From contig CM049319.1 in assembly GCA_026874595.1 (NCBI GenBank), positions 64,286,417-64,350,416 on the forward strand: a stretch of 64,000 nt of DNA, in the 5' to 3' direction. The notes beneath the pieces are model-generated. The model did not search any database, was not told the origin of the DNA, and saw nothing but the letters and a program-made list of their open reading frames with translations. The DNA is from Sipunculus nudus (taxonomy: Eukaryota > Annelida > Sipuncula > Golfingiida > Sipunculidae). Position 1 is the stretch's first letter. Every line of letters starts with the position of its first letter. This document shows positions 57,001-64,000 of this stretch, one piece after another. The position numbers were made by a program, and so were the translations under genes.

Positions 57001-57789
57001 AGAGCATCCTTCGCTATACCTCTGGAAATCATCTACCTTACGCCCTTGTCCAAATGGAATCCATATGACTTAGAGTACAAAGGAGACCACTGGACCAAGA
57101 ACGGTAGGACAGTCATCGCAAATGGAAGAAACGGAGGCTTTCAACCGAATAAGGCGTACAATGGGACCAGTTCAAAGTATTACTACCGCACACCGGCCGA
57201 GTTCTTCACTGGTCAAGTGATTGGTAGAGATCCAGCCGACACAAGCAGAGGCACCGTAGGCGTCCTAGATCCGTTTGGAGAAGTGAAGCGCACGCGTGCA
57301 TCGGGGACCCATGTGTTCCTTCCCTCAATTCCCGGTGTAGGAGTTGTCCGTCAGCGTTATCCAATATTCCCAGTCCATGGTGAAGGCAGCGCTGTGTGGA
57401 AGGAGTTGGAAGCTCTGAAGGACGCTGTCATGGAGATGAAACGCTACAGATATCTGTTCCGTGAGAAACCAGACTTTTCAGGTGGCCCACCGCCGACATC
57501 TCCACCCGCTCCAAAGAACCTTATTTTGGAGCTCAAACGCTCCACCAGTAATGGAGTTCAACCACACATACACTCAGTAGTGTTAACTCCTGAGGAGGCC
57601 GCTAGGGCGCGCCATGGACAAACCGTCACTGTGTACTCCACTGAAGATTCTGGTCACAGCCACCAGGTGGCGGTACAGAGATTCAAAGGGAACGACAACA
57701 ACCATTATTGGCGTTACACCAAGTGTGACAGCCAGGAGAGGTGCTGGGATGGGCATCCGGCTGGCCTGACGTGGGTGGCGGAGGCCTAA
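54069..57789 (+). CDS. Uncharacterised secreted protein, 764 aa, two coding exons, C-terminal His-rich module
   Basis: Exon 54069-54407 (113 codons, donor gtcagt) joins in phase 0 to exon 55834-57789 (acceptor after tttcag; stop TAA). The N-terminus MQLFRLLLVVYSCHA is a typical signal peptide with likely cleavage before VPWQQ. Next comes a very acidic segment, about residues 43-87 (e.g. EDDDEIDIEEEPMYDEHEP). The main region, about 120-660, has four N-glycosylation sequons (N252, N435, N484, N556) and four of the six mature cysteines (267, 345, 488, 497); the other two are at 744 and 750. A Pro-rich linker (about 663-673) leads to a small module with HIHSV (691-695) and GHSHQV (720-725) flanking GQTVTVYS, then a Cys pair. 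No transmembrane segment is visible after the signal. The HxH ... GHSH arrangement suggests possible metal binding (inference). I do not recognise the main domain. An upstream 5'-UTR exon is likely because an acceptor (ttttcag) sits 3 bases before the ATG. Confidence 0.85.
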
Positions 57790-58118
57790 CGAAATTTTGC
57801 CCGCACAACTAGACAACGCTTGGAGAGCGCATACCTCCTGCAACGCCTTTCCTTTACCGAAGCTACTTCCAAATTAAAAAAAAAATTATTCGTTATAATT
57901 GCACAAGTCAAAAAAAGTTTCTCTTCTGCACTTAAGTGCTCTCGTTTTCAACTTAAGATCCAATCGGCGATTCAGTTTATGTAGTCTTTTATGCAGGGTA
58001 AAAGAAAACCCGAGATGCCATTATTCCTTCTGAACTTTTTATACTCTGTATACACCGTAGAGCCCCGTTCAGTGACGAGCTCAGTAATGATCACATTCTC
58101 CTGAGGTAACCTTTTTTA

Positions 58119-58128
58119 AATAAATAAA
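58119..58128 (+). promoter_or_regulatory. Candidate polyA signal of the secreted-protein gene
   Basis: Overlapping AATAAATAAA about 330 nt after the stop at 57789; the first strong canonical hexamer found downstream. Confidence 0.35.
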
Positions 58129-58520
58129 ATAGTGTCTTTATTTGACTTTAATAGTACTTTGCAGACTTCGCCATCTAGGGTACTTAAAGACTAGAATGCA
58201 ACTACCCGAATGTCTCTTCTCAATAGCTAGCCATGACAACATGACACTCAGGCCTTCGGAAAAAAAAAAAAACTGATAGGGCCTGGAGTCATGATGGCAG
58301 TCACAACAGAACGCCCATTCTAAGGGTCGGATCAAAATATTTGCTGTCTGGTATTATTTGGCATCACAGGCTTATATAGTCGTATTATATGTGCTAAATA
58401 TCGAAGAAAAAATGTTGTTACACAAAAATAATTACAATTATTACCTCCTTTCATCACTGTGGCACCGATTCACGTGAAGCGGTACTTCTAATTCAAAACT
58501 AAATGTGTCATGGCGCGGTC

Positions 58521-58778
58521 GTGTATGTAAACTTGGAAGTCGGAAGCCGGAAGCCGGAAACCAACGAAAGCAGTTTAAAGCATATACAAAATGCTAACGC
58601 TTCAATACCGTTTTGTTCTTTCCCCGATAGAATAAGATCTTTTTTTATAATTCTGTGAAGAATAATAGTTATCAATTGTTTAATCTGAACGTATTGGAAG
58701 ATTTTGTGCTCGGAAGCCATCTCGGAAGTCAGTCAGAAGTGCTTGGATGTTATCCAATGTGTATAACTCGGAAGTCAC
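58521..58778 (+). repeat. ~250-bp element, copy 1 of an inverted pair
   Basis: Begins gtatgtaaacttggaagtcg, contains gatagaataagatctttttt, ends gtgtataactcggaagtc. Matches the reverse complement of 60353-60590. Confidence 0.6.
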
Positions 58779-58933
58779 AGAGACGCACTGTGCCCAAAAT
58801 GCAGTTTCATTATAATTAAAGTTGCATGCATATATTAAAATTGCTTATGCATGATTCTGCTTATAATGAGTGTATGATGCAATACATGACACATAATCGG
58901 AAAACTATAAGTTCTTATTTTTTTATTTGTAAA

Positions 58934-58937
<4 letters not shown>

Positions 58938-58989
<52 letters not shown>
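58938..58989. repeat. (AT)n microsatellite
   Basis: About 52 nt of perfect AT. Confidence 0.95.
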
Positions 58990-58991
<2 letters not shown>

Positions 58992-60352
58992 TCGGTGTTA
59001 TTATCGAGTAAAGTGTGATAACGGAAATACTTCCTATCTCATTATACTAGTACATATTTGTATGCTCTCTCAGTGGAGTAAATCACCAATTTATGAATTG
59101 GAAAGTAATAAATATAATAATGAAATTGCTAGGGAATAAAAAAAGTAATCTGGAAAAGAAATGAAAATTAAGAGATATTACGTCTGAACGGGCTTGCGCC
59201 CTCTATGGATGCACCACTGCATAATTAATATGGTATAATTAACCCTTGTACGGCATTAAAAATACAGTTATAAATTACGATGTCATTCAAAATAAAATAT
59301 AGTAATATATTTTCCATACGTTGAACAAATATGAAAATTCAATATATCCCAGAAGGTCATCGCTGGAACAAACATACATGTATCATATGCAAAAACGAAA
59401 TGTCTTTCAATATGTTAGAGTTCAACAATATTTAAAAAAAATGTTACATTTATATCTTAGAAAAGGGATACAAAAGTCCAGATAATATATAACATACTAA
59501 TACATGTAATATTATATAATCTGATCGATTTACGAATTTAAGCAAATATTTTTTTTTAAACTAAAATTAATTCTTTTTCAAGTTTTTGACTCTTTCTTTC
59601 AAACTTTATCAATCTCGATATTTATATTATATTAATTTCACTCCTGATGTTTCAACATCACATTTCAACTTCAAATATATGGATATTTATTAATATATTA
59701 AAGTATGTTTGCAAATGATTGCATGATAAGGGCATATAACCAGAATGTGCACCCTTCAACTTCATATTACTGTACGATTACAAGGATCTCGATAAGAAAT
59801 TACGATTTTGTTTATATAATATATATATAAATGCAACCGGACCATGAAATGTAAAATATAATTTGGCATAAAAAGTATTACATAATAGATAAGAGTCTAA
59901 GAGATTCATAATACTGATGAATTTTTTTTTTTGGTCAATGGAAAAGGAAAATGTTTTTCAATTTATACATTAAAAATAAAATATTTTGTTCGAAACAACT
60001 TGTAAAAACATTAACTGGACGGTTTTTTGGTTCTGTCAAATTTTCTGTTTAAGTCTCTATGATATTATCAGGGTGATTTTTATAGGGGCACATGTATAAA
60101 AAAATTATCAAAACCTTTATTTTTTTCATGTTTCCATCAACATAAAATGCGGTAACAGCGTAAAATATTGATGAGTTAAAATAATCTTGTTTTACAATAT
60201 GAAATAAAATATCAATATAATATATTATTAAAAAAACAGCATCATGAATGTTACAAAACAGATTGAATTTATGAAAAATACATGATACTGAAGAAATTGA
60301 AAATGCTTCACACGTTTGCTGACGATATGATGACCAGTGCATTTGCCATTAC
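58990..60352. other. AT-rich spacer, no gene seen
   Basis: Lies between the inverted element copies; no open frame or RNA gene recognised. Confidence 0.4.
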
Positions 60353-60590
60353 TGGCTTCCGAGTTTTACACATTTGGACCATAACCGGGCATTTCCGAGC
60401 AAAAAATAGTCATTAACTTCGGGTGGATAACTTTGATTATTTTACATGATGATAAAAAAGACCTTATTCTATCAATAAAAATAAAAAGGTAATTTCCATT
60501 GATGTAGTAGCATTTTAATTATGCTTCGATCATTGCTTTAAAAAAAGTCCTTGCTTCCGACTTCGGACTTCCGAGTTTTACACATAGCCG
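60353..60590 (-). repeat. ~250-bp element, copy 2 of an inverted pair
   Basis: Plus-strand text starts and ends with cttccgagttttacacat; interior aaaaaagaccttattctatc is the reverse complement of copy 1. Confidence 0.6.
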
Positions 60591-60971
60591 TTTGGAAATC
60601 CCCTACCGGAAGTTATGATTCTCCCGCTGACAGACGTGGAGACGAGTTTTTCGAGTAAAACAAGCCTCGGAATTAAAAACTGCTGCACGTTTACACGTAA
60701 GTCAACCGTGGATGTAATAATTATTATTTTCCCCAACAGAATAACGTCACTTTTTGTCTTAACTCAGGAAAATGACAGTTCGAGAAGTGGATGAAAATGA
60801 AAAAGTAGTGTCAGAAATGGCGTGCACATCTGCACATACTAGAATTGATGCGAACCCAATAGCTTGTACTGTCACCCCATCGTCTTCAGTTCATCTAAAA
60901 TCGACGTTTGGGGTGACAAGCTGTCGCTACTCAATAGCCCATGAAGAGAACCAGGCATAGTTTTGGAAAGA

Positions 60972-60973
<2 letters not shown>

Positions 60974-61016
<43 letters not shown>

Positions 61017-61018
61017 TA
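60974..61018. repeat. (AT)n microsatellite
   Basis: About 45 nt with one c interruption. Confidence 0.9.
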
Positions 61019-61765
61019 TCATTGTGGTCGGTCTTGTCGAGTTATGTTGTAGGATGTATCCCACATGTATCAGTTTTACATCACTTAAAAGGCCGAAAGA
61101 ACTGTCCTAATTTGGAATAAATGTTATCATTTATGCCAAAACGTGCTATATTGCCAGTCCTTGAGCAAACCATATCAGATGAACTTATACTTTGCCCTAA
61201 ATGCCGCAAGATTCTACTTTATCTCCTTCAGTGAACAAATAATCTGAGGTTAGACATTGGCTTCTTCATCTTCGGCATACGGGCAATTCGGCTGAGGCTT
61301 GTCATAGCTAAAGAAGACCATCCTGACCTTAGCCCGGCTACAGGACAAGGGAAGCCTCTCCCCCTCCCTGACATATACCAGAGCAGTCTACTCAATCATA
61401 TGGGTGTTAGTGGGTTCTTATAATGAAGGAAGGAAGGAGGGGTGTATATAATGGTAAATGGAATATCCTACACTGCAGTGACATAATTCACTGACGTTCA
61501 GTAGTGTCGCGTTATCTATATATTAATGTGTCTCACGTATCTTGGCTCTGGACACCATCAGTTACAGCCCATCACAAGTTTGTATGAAGTTCATATAATG
61601 ATATTGTTACCACACACCTCATAAGACATTATCCACATCGTTGTCACATTTGTTGTAAGTATATAAATACTTTACCTACTTAGAAAATTTTATTAATAGT
61701 CTTGGTTTAAATAAGTGTACTTTGTTCCTGAAATCGCTGCCAATAATATCACCAATGATTGCTTT

Positions 61766-61796
61766 TTTATTCTGCAGAACTTTATTCAATAATTCG
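61766..61796 (-). promoter_or_regulatory. Candidate polyA signals of the integrin alpha gene
   Basis: AATAAA on the minus strand at 61796-61791 and 61771-61766, about 390-420 nt beyond the stop codon. Confidence 0.35.
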
Positions 61797-62184
61797 TACC
61801 AGTTCCTCAATCATAACTGAAAATTACAATTCAACATAACCCTTAAAATAGACACACTGTGATCGTCCTTTACACATACTCGATAAAAACCTAATTAATG
61901 ACGTCACCAGCTCAGATCCTTGGTACCTGAAAATAAAAAAAAAATTGATCAACCTCACCCTTGATTTTATCTTTAAATTTTAATGTTTGCTTTGCTTTAA
62001 ATATTCTTTACTCCGCGTCCAATGTGCTAACCATTATTTCCTTAAACAGGAGACCCATTACAATTTATAGCAGTATTGATTTATGTAATTTGTGGTGCCT
62101 TTTATATAAAGGAATTTATATAGCATCATTCATGCATTCAGTATCTTCACCTCTTTCGAAACCATGGGTAGCCGGATATGCAGA

Positions 62185-64000
62185 TTACAACATCTGGGCA
62201 TCACGTGATTGCTCCACCATGTTATCCTGTGCTTGAGTTTCAGATGCAGAGAATGCGTCATTGTCTCTGTTGTTTGTGTCGCCCTCTTTCGCTTCTGTCA
62301 CCAATTTTTGACCGGCAACTTTAAGAGACTGTCTCATTCTGTGCAACTTTTCGTACTTTTTACGTCGGAAAAAGCCAACCTGAGCGATTCAGCAGTGAAC
62401 TTATTTTTTTTAACTATTGCATCATCAGACAATGTTTAAAAAATATCGACCGATTATGTATAGAGTATGAACACAATCATGTCATGTTAAAATGAAGATA
62501 TGCCTTATATCTAGAATATATTAACTTCCAGACCTATATATAATGTCATTTATATCCCCCCCCCTCACCATTTCTTCTCTGCATTCTAATTTATATTTTT
62601 TCCCTCAAAATATTATCAGGATATAATATATTCTCCCTTTAAAACTTTACACTGAATATTTTCCGCCTTAAATTCTCCCTATCTTTTTTTCAGTTTTTGT
62701 TCAGACTTTAAAGACTTTCGCGCTGATTTAAATCTCCCTAATAAATCTTTTGTTCTCATTCTCCTTTTTAACGTTTCTTTTCGATACTAATCTAGTTTAT
62801 CTAGAGTCTACTTACCTTGTATAAAATTATAATCACGATGATGAGGAATAAAAATGCGCCTATTGCAGCTCCTACTATATACCAGATTAAGTTATCTGCC
62901 GTCGGCTGTTCAATCAGTTTAATGGTTGTGAAGGCCTGAAATGAAACAAAAAGGCTGTAACCGCTGAGTGATCCCTGGAAGCTTCTCTTCGTCGCCAGGA
63001 ACTGGTTGATAATGTAGTAACAGATATGTGACGCACGACCTTGACAATTAAAATGAGGTTAGAACTGAACATCAGGTGCAAATATGTCACCTGAACCCGT
63101 CACTCCAGCCAGAAGCCAATTATGGCAATTCAGCCGTTCAAAAGGAATGCGGAATGAAAGGGAGAAGAAAAATGTTATATTTACCAGGGTAATCCTGTTG
63201 CGTTATGTTTAAAAGACCACCACATTTATCACGACATGATTAGATTGCATTTCAATCTTCAAAATATTAACGATATTTGCTATAACCAATCAGGGACAAT
63301 ATGCGTTTATCTGTTACAATATTTTAAGTTTCATGACTTAAATCCCTGATCAACAATCCTATAAAATAAGTGAACGATAGGATCGTGTTGGCTTCTACCG
63401 TGAGGCGCCTTAAATTTTAACAACATGACTTTAATGATGGACTTTTGTCAAAGTAGCTCCTTCATAATGGGTATAATTATCTGAGACCTTGGAGTGAGGG
63501 TTACAACTCTTGCTGCTGTGTATATATCACCCTTTGAACTTTGCTGAGAGTGACAAAGGGAGCCCGTTTAGAAACGTTTTTCTGGATTTGACTCTAGCAG
63601 TCACAAATGCATGCTGATTACCCCTCTTGGGTAAGAAAATCACCTGATTTCTTTTGATGGGAAAAGTATAAAAGATAACGAAATAGACCTTTTCAACGAA
63701 CATGCGCACTGCACGTAACTGTCGTCTGCTTGGTTTTGTTGTATATGAAAGCAGATACATGCCATGGACTCCGACAGGAACCCAATAACTATTGTCATCT
63801 TTTGACATATAGCATATAATCACTTTTTTTGGGTATTTAATGGAAGAGAACTGTATCAAATGTCGCCAATAAATAACGCTGTGTGGTGGAAAGGTCTACT
63901 GGCTTTCACACAGACGTGATCATGGCGGACTTACCATACTGTTTCCGTAAGCAACTAGCGTCACGTTCCTGCTCCAGCCTTCAGCCCCATACACCCATAC
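62185..64000 (-). CDS. Integrin alpha subunit, 3' end only (membrane-proximal, transmembrane and cytoplasmic exons)
   Basis: Partial gene running in from beyond 64000 on the minus strand. Exons: 64000-63935 (22 codons, VWVYGAEGWSRNVTLVAYGN then SM, donor gtaagt), 62935-62816 (40 codons) and 62379-62185 (64 codons plus TAA). All junctions are phase 0. The middle exon encodes the end of the ectodomain (AFTTIKLIEQPTADN) and a single membrane span of about 23 residues from LIWYIVGAAIGAF to IIIILYK-like sequence. The last exon opens with VGFFRRKKYEKLH, the GFFKR-type membrane-proximal motif diagnostic of integrin alpha tails, which contacts the beta subunit and talin-regulated clasp. The tail is about 64 residues, hydrophilic, and ends DAQML. 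Integrin alpha subunits pair with beta subunits as matrix receptors. The subclass cannot be told, because the beta-propeller and thigh/calf domains lie outside the window. Confidence 0.9.

Noticed and set aside
60772-60960. 62-codon plus-strand frame starting MTVREVDENEKVV
   Set aside because: Looks somewhat protein-like and follows GC-richer DNA, but has no identifiable family, splice partner or conserved motif.

Overview
This is an AT-rich, intron-dense metazoan genomic window. The organism is most likely a mollusc, perhaps a bivalve. That rests on the divergence of the PLK1, smoothelin-type CH and integrin-alpha proteins from vertebrate ones, and on the density of short non-autonomous repeats, minisatellites, (CT)n/(AT)n arrays and long G/C runs. 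The exact taxon is inference, since no database could be searched.

Layout. (a) 1-4.64 kb: repeat-rich, with three minus-strand exon-like blocks (1729-1799, 2785-2882, about 4528-4643) that may belong to an unrecognised gene divergent from PLK1. (b) 5.28-20.18 kb, plus strand: a complete polo-like kinase 1 (PLK1) gene. Thirteen coding exons all join in phase to give 588 aa with an intact kinase domain, T-loop and two polo boxes; upstream lie CCAAT and CHR-like cell-cycle promoter elements. Its introns hold an inverted pair of MITE-like elements, a 140-bp-period tandem repeat and a tRNA-derived SINE. (c) 20.2-32.0 kb: intergenic, with a 29-bp minisatellite, a minisatellite-like 'ggactcgagtcc' family, microsatellites and tandem repeat families. 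(d) 31.99-35.72 kb, minus strand: a complete four-exon gene for a 156-aa single calponin-homology (CH) domain protein of smoothelin type, with a 27-bp minisatellite in intron 2. A further exon-like block at 38986-39143 is splice-phase compatible but carries an in-frame TGA. (e) 35.8-54.0 kb: a repeat-dominated gene desert with a TA-flanked TIR element, a 277-bp tandem duplication, a GC-rich hairpin, a degenerate 0.2-0.35-kb tandem array and a candidate solo LTR. (f) 54.07-57.79 kb, plus strand: a two-coding-exon gene for a 764-aa secreted protein that I do not recognise, ending in a short His-rich module. (g) 57.8-62.2 kb: repeats, including an inverted pair of about 250-bp elements. (h) 62.19 kb to the window edge, minus strand: the 3' end of an integrin alpha subunit gene (last extracellular exon, transmembrane exon, and GFFRR cytoplasmic-tail exon with stop).

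The genes do not form an operon-like unit. PLK1 is a mitotic kinase, the CH protein is probably cytoskeletal, and the integrin and the secreted protein act at the cell surface or outside the cell. Most of the structure beyond the genes is repeat-derived. I did not find convincing evidence of a novel multi-gene system; the most novel item is the uncharacterised secreted protein.
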